From Lactifluus volemus (taxonomy: Eukaryota; Basidiomycota; Agaricomycetes; Russulales; Russulaceae), in assembly GCA_022376515.1 (NCBI GenBank), contig WTXI01000086.1, positions 62,001 through 126,000 of the forward strand: a stretch of DNA of 64,000 nt, written 5' to 3'. The notes below the pieces were generated by a model. The model was not told where the DNA came from, did no database searches, and saw nothing but the letters and a program-made list of their open reading frames with translations. The position numbers were made by a program, and so were the translations under genes. Shown one piece after another: positions 1 to 12,313 of this stretch. The number at the start of each line of letters is the position of its first letter. Within the stretch, counting starts at the first letter, position 1.

Positions 1-2352
1 TCACCTGAAGTGGAAGCATAAGGCCATGTATTGGGAAGCTGCAGTAAAGTACAACTGGCCTATCCTCAAGTCTCTAGATCAACAGAACAAGCTCAGCATG
101 CAGAAAAACTCATGTGCATGCCAGCTTCTGGCCTATAGTTGAGATGAATTCGTCTGATGCCTTCTTCACTGGATTGTTGCAGATGACCAGGTGAGCATAG
201 TCTTATCTCATTTCATTTGTAGCTTATCTCTCAACCATAGTCACTTTGTATAGTTAATCGCTGTGAATTTCATGATATCTGCTATTTTCTTTGACTGGAA
301 ATTGAGACCATCCCACATCACAACAAAATATGTGAACAAGTTACTGTTGAATGGGAAAATGAGTTCAGAAATTTGTGTAAAGCACTTGCTGTTGGTCATT
401 TCCCTCAATGACAGTTGCACTGATCCATAATGGCAAACAGAACTTGTGTAGCCAGATAACCTTCACTGCAGATATCTGGTCAAGTGCAAACTTAATGTCA
501 TATCTTGCTGTAACATCACACTGGCTTACTTAGGACAGCAGTACTCTTGTTTTGAAAGCTGCTCTAATTGGCTTTCACTGCCTTACCAAATTACATACAG
601 GTAAAAATATTGCCTTTGCCATCATGTCTCTCATCAATCATGCTGGTATTGACCCATGCAAAGTATATGACCATGTATTAAACCAAGAATGTTACTGAAA
701 TGACTAGATCAGTCATTTTACTCTTGACAATGCTGCAAATAATGACGTTGCCATGAAAGAGTTGGAAATCTTACTTCTCAAGTGTGAGATTATTTTCAGT
801 CCTCTTGATAATTGCATCAGGTGTTACCCAAACATTATCAATATCTACACCTGCCACATTGTTGCCACCAATACTCAAGTTGGCATGAGATACATGGAGA
901 GTAATGGTCTGGATGGTGAAGACAACTCAGACAAGTTTGATCCTTCCCTTACTTCACAGGACAATCTTATCAAATGTATTGCAAATATTGTCTGCTACAT
1001 ACACTTGTCAGAAACCAGAAAGGCCAAATTTATGTGTCTTGTCAAGCTATGCCTCGAAGATCCCAAATTAAGGAAAGATCCTGAGTTCATCAGTGCTGCC
1101 AAGACAAAGAAGGGATAGCCACTAGAACTCAAGTTACATGTCAAGACTTGATAGGATTCTGTTTACCAGATGCTCATGCATTTTCATTTTCTGAAGAAGG
1201 TGAGTGCATGTGTTTGAACTTTAAATGAACTGTTGGCACTGACTCTAGGTATTCAGGCTGTAGTTATGTACTTCACAAATAACCTGTCAATCCAAACTAT
1301 GGAACTAAGTGCTACCAACTGAAAACATGCAAAGGCCTTGGAATGTGTTCTATAAGTATGTTCTTAAATACTCTTTGCATGTCACATTAATGGGTCAACC
1401 TTACAATCCATGAGGCTGCACATGAGGTTTTGCAAACTATGTCATCTGAATCAATGCCAGTCTTGTGTGGTGCTATTGCTAGTTTCAAACTTCTCATGAC
1501 TCAGTAGAAATGGATGAGTAAGGGAAACTTGGAGCTAAAATGCTGGGCAGATATTGGCTTGTGCTGGGCATGGAAATATTCCCAGTGGATGGACGACACT
1601 AGGGCATACATTGTCACCTTGGGTATGTACCTGCTTTACAGTGTTGTTACTGAATCACATGATATACATTGGCTTCATAGTTCTCAATCCTACCTCACAC
1701 TTCACATGGTTCCAAGATGAATGGGAGGAAAAGTATATAAATCTGGCTAAAAAGGTCATGCTTAATCTTGTAAGTGTTTACCTGTAGGCTGTAACTGCAT
1801 TCCATTACTCACTATTTGTCATAGATGTCCAAGTGTCACAAAGAGAACCCATCAGTTGTGGAAGCTGTTCAAACCCAAGTTCTCCCCAAGTGTCTATTGT
1901 ACATGATGTTGATGCACTTATAAATTGAGGATCATCGCAAACACCCCAGATCTGACTCAGCATCAATGTGAAGTGTCAAAGGTGAATTCACAAAGTACAC
2001 TTCATGTCCCTTGATAATGTTAGGAACTGACATTCTGACATACTGGAAGATAAGTACATTTGCTTAATTTTCAGATTTACAAGCTCTTGTCCATGCCTAT
2101 GGCACGGGACAGAGCTTGTGGGGGCTGCACCCCTGAAGTCAAGGTGTTGCTGAGAAAGTGCTGACCAAAATACCTTTTTTGGCAATTGACTTCCTTTTTT
2201 GGCCATGTTCTGTTATATATTATGGATGACTCATGCTACCAATAGGCCCATAAGGCTGAATTCCCTACCCTCTTTGCTATCGCTATGGACTACCTTCCCA
2301 TTCAAGCTTCTTCTGTTCCCTGTGAACAAGTTTTTTTGTCAGCTGCAGAGAC
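1..2352 (+). pseudogene. hAT-family transposase remnant
   Basis: Decayed transposase of a cut-and-paste hAT element. Pieces readable on the plus strand, in order: a stretch near 690-760 reading TLDNAANNDVAMKELE, the typical hAT 'DN..N' catalytic-core motif; 753-1118 open for 121 codons; about 1125-1165 with PLELKLHVKT then a stop where a W-D-S (hAT 'TRWxS') motif is expected; 1514-1720 with the W-x-D-I-G-L-x-W-A-W-K-Y block; and 2251-2352 reading FPTLFAIAMDYLPIQ then SSVPCEQVFLSAAETD, the C-terminal hATC dimerisation domain. Stops and frame changes separate these blocks, so it is inactive. The second copy at 33560-34440 on the minus strand aligns with the middle blocks. The 5' end lies outside the window; the 3' end is cut by an inverted copia fragment. 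Family assignment is confident, subfamily is not. Confidence 0.75.
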
Positions 2353-2957
2353 TGATGAGTCATAGCAGTCTTCAGTGCACCAGCAGCCCTATCAGCCTTT
2401 ATCTCCTATCTCTTCAACTTGTCCTCACAGGCTCACCCACAGCAACAGCAGGGGTAATGACTTGGCCCTGGGAGTCTCTGACCTTGGATTTTGAAGCTGG
2501 TTTAAAGAATCTCCTGGCCTGAGACAAGGCACTAGAGACTGTTGAGTTGAAGCCAGGACTTGATATCATCAGCCCAAAGTCAATAGTTTTCACTTGTGAG
2601 GGGAGAAATGGAGAAAATAGGGGATTCCTTGGTAGAGGACATGGTGTAGGAAGGTGTAGGAGGATGAAAAGGATAATTTTAGGTGATTTTGAGAGAGTAA
2701 GAGGCAGAGAGGAGTAAAAATGAGTGGAAGTATTTAAATGGGAGTGAAAGGTGTCTATTGATGCAGGGCAGGGCCCACAACCTGTTGGAACTAGAACTGT
2801 GAAGGGCCCTTGAGTCACAGAGGACCAAGGGGACTGCAGTGGAGAGAATGAGACTATATTGACCAAAGACAATGATAACAACTGACCTGCAGTGGAGAGA
2901 ATGAGACTGAAGTCCCCAAAACTCCGTCAAACCTGACTAAGCATATACTAAATAAAG
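2353..2957 (-). mobile_element. Inverted copia LTR plus 5' gag fragment
   Basis: The reverse complement matches the LTR (from its internal TTATTTAGTATATGC stretch) through the leader and the first part of gag of the copia element at 4072. The gag part reads in reverse as the same protein start seen at 4431, ending in the region around KTAMTHD. The copy lost about 14 bases in the LTR and starts directly against the hAT C-terminus at 2352, so it is a rearranged fragment rather than an intact insertion. No target duplication is visible. Confidence 0.8.
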
Positions 2958-4071
2958 AAGGTAGACACATCCCTGGTTCTTCATAAAGAAAAAAGATGGG
3001 GTCTTCGACCCATTAAGGACTACAGGGAGGTGAACAGTTAGACAATTCGAGATGTGTACCCCATCCCTCAAATTGAACAAATTCTGGAAGCACTGCATGG
3101 TTGCACTCTCTTCATAGCACTGGACATTCATTGGGGCTATCATAACATTCAAATCTGCCCTGAAGATTGTTGAAAGGCTGCATTCAAGACCCCCTTTGGT
3201 TTGTACCAGCCAAAGGTGATGAATCAGGTCTTTGCCAGGATCATGAACTGCTATCCAGGGAAGGTCTTTGTGTATATGGATGATATCTTGGTGGCCACTG
3301 AAGGGAATGTAGAGGAGCATTGAAGGATAGTCTAAGAGATCCTAGAGATGTTCTGCCAGGAGTCCTTCTTCCTCAAATTGTTGAAGTGCAAGTTTAAACA
3401 AACTAGCATTGACTACCTTGGCATCCATGTCAAACAAGGAATCATCTGCATCAATCCCATGAAGAGGAAGGGACTGTCTCAGTGGCCTCGAACCTTGTCT
3501 TCAGTAAAGGAAGTTCAGAGCACACTTGTTGTTTTGGGATACCAAAGACCATTCATTCCCCACTTTGCACACCTTCATCAGGAAAACCCATTTTGCCTTA
3601 AACTGTATTAGATGCTCCTTAAAGCTTACTTAAGATGTTGGTAATTAGATCCTCAATGTTGGTAAGTTGAGGATCTAATTACCAACATCTTAAGTAAGCT
3701 TTAAGGAGCATCTAATACAGTTTAAGGCAAAATGGGTTTTCCTGATGTTGTGGTGCTGCTCACTGCTTTACTGAAGAAGGGATGACCATTTAAATGGATG
3801 GATGAGTACACCAAGGCCTTGGATGTACTCTTTCAGATTGTAGAGACTGACTCTGTCCTTCAAAGACCTGACTATGATCATCCTTTCGAGATGGAGGTGG
3901 ATGCATCATAATATGCCACTGGGGCCATCCTTTACCAGTAAAATGACAAACAAAGACTCTGTCCGGTGGGCTACCATTCTCAGACATTGAATGAGGCTGA
4001 GAGAGGGTACAATGTCCATGATAGAGAACTCCTGGCAGTGATTTGGGGTCTGTGGCAATGGAGACACTTGT
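2958..4071 (+). pseudogene. CpG-decayed gypsy pol (RT to RNase H) fragment
   Basis: Degraded reverse transcriptase of a Tf1-like gypsy element, colinear with the pol at 45118-47607 on the other strand. Readable blocks: FFIKKRDG-like start near 2980, Y-x-E-V-N, YMDD near 3275 (VYMDDILVAT), LLKCKFKQTSIDYLGI at about 3378, YQRPFIPHFAHL before the MITE, LTALLKKG after it, and an RNase H start (EMEVDAS) near 3890. Differences from the intact copy are largely CG to TG or CA, producing stops such as CGA to TGA. A 172-bp MITE at 3576 interrupts it and the copia LTR at 4072 ends it. Non-functional. Confidence 0.88.
3576..3747. mobile_element. 172-bp CATCAG MITE (copy 1)
   Basis: Almost perfectly palindromic element starting CATCAGGAAAACCC and ending GGGTTTTCCTGATG. 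It sits inside the gypsy pol fragment; comparison with the uninterrupted paralogue on the other strand (CACCTTGCGGC) shows a 2-bp TT target duplication. Subterminal CTTAAAGCTTACTTAAG motifs are present in both arms. No coding capacity. Confidence 0.92.
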
Positions 4072-4312
4072 TGTTATTTGGGCTACTGTAGTGTCAGCCC
4101 AACGCTTCTTTGACTATTTGCCTCCCTTATTTAGTATATGCTTAGTCAGGCTTGCCTTTACTGCAGTGGATGGAGTTCTGGGGACATTAGTCTCATTCTC
4201 TCCACTGCAGGTCAGTTGTTATCATTGTCTTTGGTCAATATAGTCTCATTCTCTCCACTGCAGTCCCTTGGTCCTCTGTGACTCAAGGGCCCTTCACAGC
4301 TCCAGTCAAAAC
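4072..4312 (+). repeat. Copia 5' LTR (family C)
   Basis: A 241-bp LTR beginning TGTTATTTGGG and ending AAAACA. The end was fixed by the solo copy at 7756-7998, which has the same termini and a clean 5-bp target duplication. The LTR contains an internal near-repeat (CTCATTCTCTCCACTGCAG twice) and a TATA-like TTATTTAGTATATG. It is inserted into the gypsy RNase H fragment after ACTTGT. Confidence 0.85.
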
Positions 4313-4430
4313 AAATAGACGCCTTTCACTCCCATTTGAACACTTCCACTCGTTTTTACTCCTCTCTGCCTCATACTCTCTCAAAATCACTTAAAATCAT
4401 CCTTTTCATCCTCCTACACCTTCCTACACC

Positions 4431-6844
4431 ATGTCCTCTACCAAGGAATCCTCTGTTTCCTCCATTTCTCCCCTCACAAGCGAAAACTATCGACTTTGGG
4501 CTGATGATATCAAGTCCTGGCTTCAACTCAATGGTCTCTGGCGTCTTGTTTCAGGCCAGGAGAAGAAACCAGCTCCAAAACCCGAGGTCAGAGACTCCCA
4601 GGGCCAAGTCATCACCCCTGCTGTTGCTGTGGATGAGGACAAGTTGGAGAGATGGGAGATTAAGGCTGAGAGGGCTGCTGGTGCGCTGAAGACTGCTATG
4701 ACTCATGATGTCAAGGTGCTCATTAGGGACTGTGAGGACGACCCTATCAAGATTTGGGACATTCTGAAGGCCTCCTTCATCCAACAGAGGACTGCCCCTC
4801 ACTTCAATGCCTACCACACCCTCCTTTCCATCCAGAAAGATGACTCAGAGCCCCTAGACTCCCTCATCAACAAGGTGGATGAGCACATTAGGGTCATCAA
4901 GTCTCTTTCCCCCTCTTCCTTCACTCTGGACGACCTCTATGATGAACTGGCAGTCATGGCCATCATTAGGGCGCTCCCACACTCCTTTGACAACGTTGTT
5001 CGCACTATCTCCATCCTAGACAAGTTTGACAAGCCATCTGTCATCCAGTCACTCAGAAACATGGATCAGACGCGTTCAAACCTCTCTGGGACCACCTCTG
5101 CCTTCTCTGCATCATCTACTGCGCCCAGATCGTCCTCCAAGACTTCCCAGGCGTCCTCCCTTCCATCCCAATCCACCTCTCCTCAAAACTCACAGAATAG
5201 GGCCTCCACTCGCCCCAAATGTGACTTCTGCTCTCGCCTTGGCCATGTTGAGGCCAAATGCTTCCTCAAGGAGAAGTTGACTCGTCAATTTGGCTCTCCC
5301 TTGCCCTCTACTGCTGCCCCTGCCTCCACTGACTCTCAGTCTGCTCCTGCTGCGCCTCAGAACGCTTCCATTGCCTCTGCAAGTGCTCTCTTCTCTGCCA
5401 CACCTATTCCTCATTCTCACACCTCCTGGAACGCAGACACTGGCGCCTCAGCTCATATGACATTCAACCGTCATTGGCTGCGAAATTTGGTGCCCCACAG
5501 GATCCCCATTCGCCTAGCTGATGGATCTGTGCTGTATTCTGAAGGTGTTGGGTCGGTTCGCTTCAATCCTGTGGTGGATGGGCAGGAGATGGCGCCTCTA
5601 GAGTTCACAAATGTGCTATATGTTCCCTCCCTCTCCAGTAATCTGTTCTCTGTCCTATATCTCACAATGCATCACTCTTTCACTATCTCTATTGTGAGGG
5701 ACACCCTCAACTTCATCAGGGATGGACACACTGTCATTCAGGCCAAGGTGGACACTCCTTCAAATGCTGCATTTCTGGCTGGGGAAACACTTCCAGTGGA
5801 GCAATTTGCATCCCTCTCATCTTCTACCACTCTCCCTATGGACTGGGACCTCTGGCATCGACGCCTCTGTCACCAACACCTTGCTGGGGTCAAGAAGCTG
5901 CTCTCAGGTAACCTGGTGACTGGATTCAAGCTTGATTCTCAAGCTGATCCTGATCCAGTATGTGAAGCCTGCAAAGCTGGCAAGATGCACGCAGATCCGT
6001 TCCCTCCATCCGCCTCTAGAGCATCTAGACCCCTCCAACTCGTCCACAGTGATCTCCATGGGCCTGTGAAGGTGTTAACTCATCAGGGATTTCGCTACTG
6101 GGTTACCTTCATTGATGACTTCTCTCGCTTTAAGGCTGTCTATCTGTTGAAGCGCAAATCTGAGACATTCTCTGCCTTCAAACAGTTCAAGGCATGGGCA
6201 GAGAACGTCACAGGACAGAGGATTGGGACACTTAGAGATGACAAGGGAGGGGAGTACATGTCTAAGGAGTTTGAGAACTTCTGCATTGATCATGGCATCC
6301 AGAGGCAGCACACAGCTAGGAATCGTCCACAGCAGAATGGGGTCGCTGAGAGGGCTAACAGGACGATGGAGGAGGGCATTATCTGTATGCTTCATGAGTC
6401 TGGCATGCCACCATCTTTCTGGGGAGAGGCCTTGGCTTCATTCATTCATATCAGCAACAGGATCACCACTTCTACTCTCTCTGATTCCACTCCTCACCAG
6501 GCATTCCTTGGGTCTAAGCCAGATGTCTCTAGGCTCCGAGTTTGGGGCTGCACTGCTTATGTTCTCATTCAGAGGGACAAGTGTCCACTTGGCAGCCTTG
6601 GAGTGCACATGGAGAAGTGTGTCTTCATTGGATACCCTGATGGCTATAAGGCTTGGAAGTTCTACAATCCAGTGACCAAGAAGGTGATCGTCTCAAAGAG
6701 AGCTGACTTTGATGAACGCTTTTTCATGCTTCAGAAGCATTCTACTCCTTTCATCCCACCCCCTCACCTCAATTCCCTTCTGGAGGCTCCTACCCCTCTT
6801 GTTGCGCTTCCTGAGCTGCCGTATTATGAGACATATGCATTTAC
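4431..6844 (+). CDS. Copia gag-protease-integrase polyprotein, 3' truncated
   Basis: Open for about 805 codons before insertion of a pogo-like element at 6845 (read-through adds a few foreign codons to a stop at 6885-6887). Domains in order: copia-type gag (about residues 1-215); CCHC zinc knuckle CDFCSRLGHVEAKCF (about 265-280); aspartic protease with NADTGASAHMT (about 335); gag-pre-integrase zinc-binding HHCC region (WHRRLCHQHLAG then CEACKAGK, about 475-520); integrase core with the D, D and E residues in HSDLHGP, LRDDKGGEY and NGVAERANR (about 540-650). The reverse transcriptase/RNase H half expected after integrase is absent. ATG 4431 follows the LTR by 118 bases and opens on a gag-like sequence. 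This is the best preserved copia frame in the window; it encodes capsid, processing and integration functions but cannot be autonomous. Confidence 0.9.
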
Positions 6845-7755
6845 AGGGTCTGTCATAAAATGTGACTCAGTATTACCAGCCCTGTGACACACTACAAAGC
6901 ATGACAAGGGAGCGTACTGTAAATCTAACAGTGATTAAAACATGAATTACTTGAAGTATCTATCTAAAGTACTTTAAGTAGAGTTTGCTAGCTCTTCTTT
7001 GTGTAATATACCACGAAATTTAAATAGTTTATGGGATAGTTCAAGAGAAAATTGGGGATTACCATATTGCATGCAACCGGACTCAAGCTGCTGACAAAGA
7101 ATGATGAGATCGGCATGCAATGGCAATGAGGTCTCATCATCATCTTTATTGTCCTTGCTCTCCTCAACCTCGATAACCTCTCTATTGGCCACAGCAGTCT
7201 CTCCTTGCATCAAATTAGCAATCTCCTCTACACTCCCAACCAATTCAGCTGCTACCTGTCCTTGTTCCTCCACTGGGTCAAGGATCTCATCTGCTGATGG
7301 AATTGGGCTGAAAATTCGATTTTGTAACTTTAGCATTGACACTTTATCCATCAAATCTTCTTCAGCCTGTGATACTTGATGGGGCTTGGAGGGTTTTGTG
7401 TGTAGTGCAGGGATGTGGAGCTTGAGACCAGATCGGCAAGTGGCACTTTTGTAGAGCCCATTAACCACATCTAATGCTTTTTCAGTGTCCCCCTCTGCTT
7501 CCATAACAGCAGCGAGAGCTGGTCTCCAGTCAGAGTCAATAAATTGATCTCCAAGGTGCATTTGCAATGCCATTTCTGCCTCTGGTAGAGACATATCATC
7601 TGAGGCAGCAAAAATGCAAATAGTGTCCCATGCATGAGGATCAGCATAAGGTGGATAAGGCAGAAGCGAGGGGGTGTCAGTAGACACAGACCGTAGATGG
7701 TCACTTCTCAAGGCCCTTTCGCAGGGCCTCAATTTTTTCCTCTCGCTCCCCTCGG
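6845..7755 (-). pseudogene. Pogo-like DDE transposase C-terminal remnant and element end
   Basis: On the minus strand a frame of about 250 codons from 7732 to 6974 has an acidic middle part and ends ...FRGILHKEELANST, stop, STLDRYFK, stop. This fits the tail of pogo/Tigger transposases, which often end in a PCNA-binding Q-x-x-L-x-x-Y-F box; here the expected Q codon (CAA) is a TAA stop. The element end is at 6845 (CAGGGTCTGTCATAAAATGT), preceded by TA, the pogo/Tc1 target dinucleotide. The DDE core is not visible, and the 5' part is lost or cut by the solo LTR at 7756. There is no ATG at the open end (7732 is a TTG codon), so only a fragment is claimed. Assignment rests on the C-terminus, the TA site and the end sequence. 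Confidence 0.55.
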
Positions 7756-7998
7756 TGTTATTTGGGCTACTGTAGTGTCAGCCCAACGCTTCTGTGACTA
7801 TTTGCCTTCCTTATTTAGTATATGCTTAGTCAGGTTTGCCTTTACTGCAGTGGACGGAGTTTTGGGGACTTCAGTCTCATTCTCTCCACTGCAGGTTAGT
7901 TGTTATCATTGTCTTTGGTCAATACAGTCTCATTCTCTCCACTGCAGTCCCCTTGGTCCTCTGTGACTCAAGGGCCCTTCACAGCTCCAGTTAAAACA
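7756..7998 (+). repeat. Solo copia LTR (family C) with TSD CTCGG
   Basis: A 243-bp LTR from TGTTATTTGGG to AAAACA, flanked by CTCGG at 7751-7755 and 7999-8003. This clean duplication shows it is a solo LTR left by recombination and not the 3' LTR of the element at 4072. Confidence 0.9.
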
Positions 7999-8003
7999 CT
8001 CGG

Positions 8004-8960
8004 GGGGCTTCCTCTATCTTCTCCTTCCCAACAAATTGGTGCTGCCTTATCTGTTAAATACTTCTACTAAGTTCCCCTTTCTTTCTTTTGCCTCTTACTT
8101 TACTTCTTCTCTTTTTTCCTTCTTGGACCCTTCCCCCGAGCGCGCCGTAGAGTTACAGCTCTTCAAGGAGTCTTGGGCTTGTGTCCCTGGGTCGGTGGAG
8201 CTGGATTGCATCCTCCATGAACTACAACCTGCCCTGGTCGTCGAACCCCCAGTCCCCCCCTCTGACCTCGCTTTCAACTTATGGGCACGGGAACTCGCAT
8301 CTGGCGAGCTCCCCCGCATGCCAGGCCACAAGGCCTGGTGCGCGTGTCCCAACACTCCATCAAAACAACCTCCACCATTCGTGCGGGGACTTCTCTCCCA
8401 CAAAAACAGACATCTCTTCACGTCGGGCCTACAACTCCTCAGTCAACATGCCTTCTTCGCAGACTATAGCGACCAGTTCAGGCCACTGGCAGGAGACAAC
8501 ACCTTCTGCCCCTGTAACGACATCCCCTTCACACCCACCCTCTCACCGTTACACTCGGGCCCACCCACACCGGCCCCCGTTCACCGTTACTCCATCAACC
8601 ACGTCCTCTTTGACTGCCATCTACACTCTGAGCATCGTGCCCGCACTGTCGGCGGCTTCTCCTCACAATACCTTTTCTCTACTGAAGCCAGTGGCAGGCG
8701 CCTTGCACAATTCCTGCTCCTCTCACAGCAAGGCCTCTGGCCCCTCCCACCCTGCCCTGACCCCCCTTGAATGACTCCGGCCTCGGCCGCGCTCCCCTCT
8801 CTTTCTAACCTTTTCTTATTGTACTCCTTCTTTCCCCCCCTTCTCTCATCTTGTTTCCTTACTTGTGTCTCCATTGGATAGTACCTTGTACAGCGTAACT
8901 TAGTCTTGTCGCAATACATGCAGGGACTCTAAACCCCAATTAAAAAAAAAAAAAAAAAAA
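8004..8960 (+). mobile_element. 5'-truncated LINE, 3' end of ORF2 with poly(A)
   Basis: The frame 8036-8770 reads the C-terminal region typical of fungal Tad-like LINE ORF2 proteins: a pre-knuckle part (GLLSHKNRHLFTSG), a Cys/His motif (CPC ... INHVLFDCHLHSEHR) and the end STEASGRRLAQFL. A 170-base 3' UTR leads to an A19 tract at 8942-8960. The reverse transcriptase core is missing, as usual after incomplete target-primed reverse transcription. The left junction is not resolved and no target duplication was found; the stretch just upstream is shared with the pogo fragment. Not functional. Confidence 0.75.
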
Positions 8961-9232
8961 CTTGGGTCTTCTTGGTGATAGACTGGGGGATGGCAAGATG
9001 ATGATGTAGTCAGCAACTCACCCTCAGTGTATGGGTGGTACAGATCTCACATGAGCATGAGAATATGTATGCCGACCCTTTCCAGTTGGTGGACAAGTGA
9101 GCACTTGGGTTGCAGGAGCCAAAGAATCTGCCACCACCTCACAACTGTTGACTGCCTAGAAGACATTCAGTGGGCCTGGTCAGCTGATTCATTCACAATG
9201 TTACTTGGAAGAAAAAGTGACAACAGTGTTCC

Positions 9233-9394
9233 TGTTATTTGGGCTACTGTAGTGTCAGCCTAATGCTTCTTTGACTGTTTGCCTCCCTTATTTAGTATAT
9301 GCTTAGTCAGGCTTGCCTTTACTGCAGTGGATGGAGTTTTGGGGACTTCAGTCTCATTCTCTCCACTGCAGTCCCCTTGGTTCTCTGTGACTCA
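9233..9394 (+). repeat. Truncated copia LTR (family C)
   Basis: Matches the family-C LTR from its TGTTATTTGGG start to GTGACTCA. The tail is missing and one of the two internal CTCATTCTCTCCACTGCAG repeats is absent, so the copy is deleted internally and at its 3' end. Confidence 0.85.
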
Positions 9395-11708
9395 TATAGT
9401 ATGACTACAGTGTGTGTACCTGTAACCCTCCTGCATCCATGACATGGCTTTCTCTCCTCCCATTGGTCACCTTACATTTTCAAACTGTGCACCATCATGC
9501 TACTTGCTTGTGACACCTCTAGTGAATGAAGAATCTCCCAGAGTATCATTGATGGTGAGAAATCTGTCAAACTGACTACTATCTCTGCAGAGGTATGCTC
9601 CTTAATACTCCCATCACTGTATATATGATTTGTCTCATAAAACATGGCAAGCCCAATGTTGTCCTTCAAAAATGTTATGCAGGTAAGGGTGTTAAATGAC
9701 CACACTGTACTACTCTGCACTTATCACCCCCCATGATGCACTGAACCAGACAGCAATTTCCACAATGATATGATAACTAAATACTGGCCAGATGTGTCAA
9801 TCCTTGCATCCTTTACAGTCTCATGTGTGGTGTCTCAGAAAAGCCTGCACTTCACCAGAATGCTTAAAGTGCTGGTGGTCCTTGAATCACCCATCATACT
9901 CCTTCTGCATGTATTATGCAGGCCTCTATCAGACAAACAGCTGGCAAAGAAAGAGTTGTAGTATCATTGAAAAAAAATGTTGGGTCACCAGTATGTGAGG
10001 CACAGCTAAAGGTATGTGTCACCAATCTAATAATGCATAAGTCTCTTTTAACAAAACCCCTCAGTAAGGGAAATGTTGTGTGCCATCACAATGGCCATGG
10101 AGGTGCCAAATATGACATACAAAATAATGAAGGTTGAACAATGGCATCACAGTTGCCATGAAGGTGTTATATTACAGGGCAATTTAAACTGTCACCCTCC
10201 TATATAATTGTTTTATAAATGTGTAGACCAGATGATTTATCAAAGATCTTGTCTCTCTGCTTCTGAGGTTGCCACCAAGAACACTACTAAGATGTGATGG
10301 TATGCAAGTTGGATTGCTAACCCAACATGCTAAACTGCTCATTGTCAATAGTGCCTGTCAACCTTCACCAAGTGTGTGTGTGAGGTGAGCATTTCTTCCT
10401 TGAATATGGACTACATGGCATCGTGGACTCATCATTAGTTTCAACAACAATGTCATGATATATTCAGTTATATATGAGAGTACATGAGAAACTATACTTA
10501 AGAAAAAATCATGACAGATTTTCTCTTTTTGAAAATTTGCCAAATTGTCAGAGGACATGGCCAGGGAGTTCTGACAGGTTGCTTGGGGACTAATACTTGC
10601 CTGGGACCCAATGTAGACCTTAGGGATGCCAACAATGCTCTCAAGGTCCATGTTGGTGATGTTGACAACATAAGTCTGCGTGAAGCCCTCACTCTGACTG
10701 ACATTGCCACCATACTTTGTCACTGAGGATTGCCCTTTACATAGATGTAAATGCCATTTTTGCCAAAACCAGTGTCAGTGCCTAAGAGGTTGTCCAGGAG
10801 GACATTTGCCAAATACTTGACTGCTTTACCTGTGGATGTTAGCAATGTAAGCCTTTGTGAGGCCCTCACCTTGAGTGACATCACTGTCACACATGATGAA
10901 TTGGGTCCTGCAAGTGTTGTGCTCACTATAAGATCTTCACAAGGGTTGACTTGCACCTTCTTAGTGTACAAGGACTGAGGAGCACAATGACCACGGCAAC
11001 AATACAGAGACCCTAAACTGGACCTAGAGCAGCACACCATGGATCATGTGCTGCAAGCATTGTATGCAAGGTCTTGACAACCACCCAGTTAGACTTGGTA
11101 TACAAGGGGACAACTGAAAAACAAAGACAAGACAGGGACATTGGAAACAGCTACAGTGACCAACTTGGAGAGCTATGTATCTGAGAAGTGAATCTGGGAT
11201 GTACCTGGGGCATTTGTTGATATCCTCAGGGGCAAGCCAAACAACCAAACAACTTGCATCTGAATGCCAAATAAGGCAGTTGGGAACAGCAAAGTGTGCA
11301 ACCGATGATGTCATCAGCAAGGAACTGTTCCCCCAACTACAATTCTGGGAAGGCCCAGGCAAGTAGCAAAGAGGGGTGAAGACTAATCACATTGAAGGGA
11401 AAGTGATCACAGACCAGATGGTAGTGGCTATGAGTAGTACTGGCAATGGTAACTCTGTGTACAGAGGTGGTAAGCTATTCCAAAATACAATTGATGCAGA
11501 CCTTCAGACCTAATGAAAATAAGAGCTGGATTAGCACTTAGATGTGGCTGTCATTCATCCCAATGTACTAACATCACTTGTAGCACTATTATTGTGATCC
11601 TTGAGGTGTTGTCCTTACAGACACAGATGAACCTGTGTGCAACAGGCATCCTTTCGTTCTGGTATGGCAACCTTTTGGGAAGGCAAGAAATCTGTTAAGA
11701 GTGGTGTT
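9395..11708. other. Unassigned AT-rich stretch, old repeat debris
   Basis: No gene could be recognised. Several short open frames exist on both strands. On the plus strand two related peptides occur about 180 bases apart, ISLREALTLTDIAT near 10670 and VSLCEALTLSDIT near 10850; a similar pair is open on the minus strand, so this may be an internal duplication of a decayed coding sequence. CpG is scarce here, as expected for old methylated repeats. Confidence 0.3.
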
Positions 11709-12054
11709 TATCAAGAAAACCCATCTGGCCTTAAAGTGTATTAGATGTTTCTTAAAGCTTACTTAAGTGTCTTATTGACAGTGGTAAGTACATCAGGAAA
11801 ACCCATCTGGCCTTAAAGTGTATTAGATGCTCCTTAAAGCTTACTTAAGTGTCTTATTAACAGTGGTAAGTAGAAGGATCTAATTACCAATGTTAATAAG
11901 ACACTTAAGTAAGCTCTAAGGAGCATCTAATACACTTTAAGGCCAGATGGGTTTTCCTGATGTAGAAGGATCTACTTACTACTGTCAATAAGACACTTAA
12001 GTAGGCTTTAAGGAGCATCTAATATACTTTAAGGCCAGATGGGTTTTCCTGATA
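11709..12054. mobile_element. CATCAG MITE interrupted by another copy (outer)
   Basis: The outer element begins with a mutated TATCAAGAAAACCC and ends GGGTTTTCCTGAT. Its two arms (CATCTGGCC subtype) are separated by a complete second copy at 11791-11962. Removing the inner copy restores the central ...GTAAGTAGAAGGATC... loop seen in the intact copy at 40609. Confidence 0.88.
11791..11962. mobile_element. 172-bp CATCAG MITE nested in another MITE (inner)
   Basis: Complete CATCAGGAAAACCCATCTGG...CCTGATG element of 172 bp with TA on both sides (11789-11790 and 11963-11964), which proves a 2-bp duplication because the empty site is known. The central loop has decayed relative to the 40609 copy. 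Confidence 0.92.
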
Positions 12055-12313
12055 TTAGGTAATGCAGAAAGCAGAGGAGATAGGGTCTGACAGAGAATGG
12101 TAAAACAACAACAGGCATTACACCAAAATAAGGCAGTTGAAGACATAACCAATGATGTCATATCTATTCTGGGAAGTGACACCCAAGCAGCAGAATGAGG
12201 GGCAGAAGACAAACAGAGTGTGTGAAGCAGAAGAGAGCACACTAAGCAGAAAGAGAGAAAGCCACTCTGAGGGTGATTAATGAGGATGAACTCATCAGTA
12301 TAGGATAGCAAGT

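Noticed and set aside
7101..7379. Plus-strand Ser/Thr-rich frame of 92 codons
   Set aside because: Antisense shadow of the acidic part of the pogo transposase remnant.
4072..7998. The LTRs at 4072 and 7756 as the two ends of one copia element
   Set aside because: The LTR at 7756 has its own CTCGG duplication on both sides, so it is a separate solo LTR; the 3' LTR of the 4072 element is not in the window.
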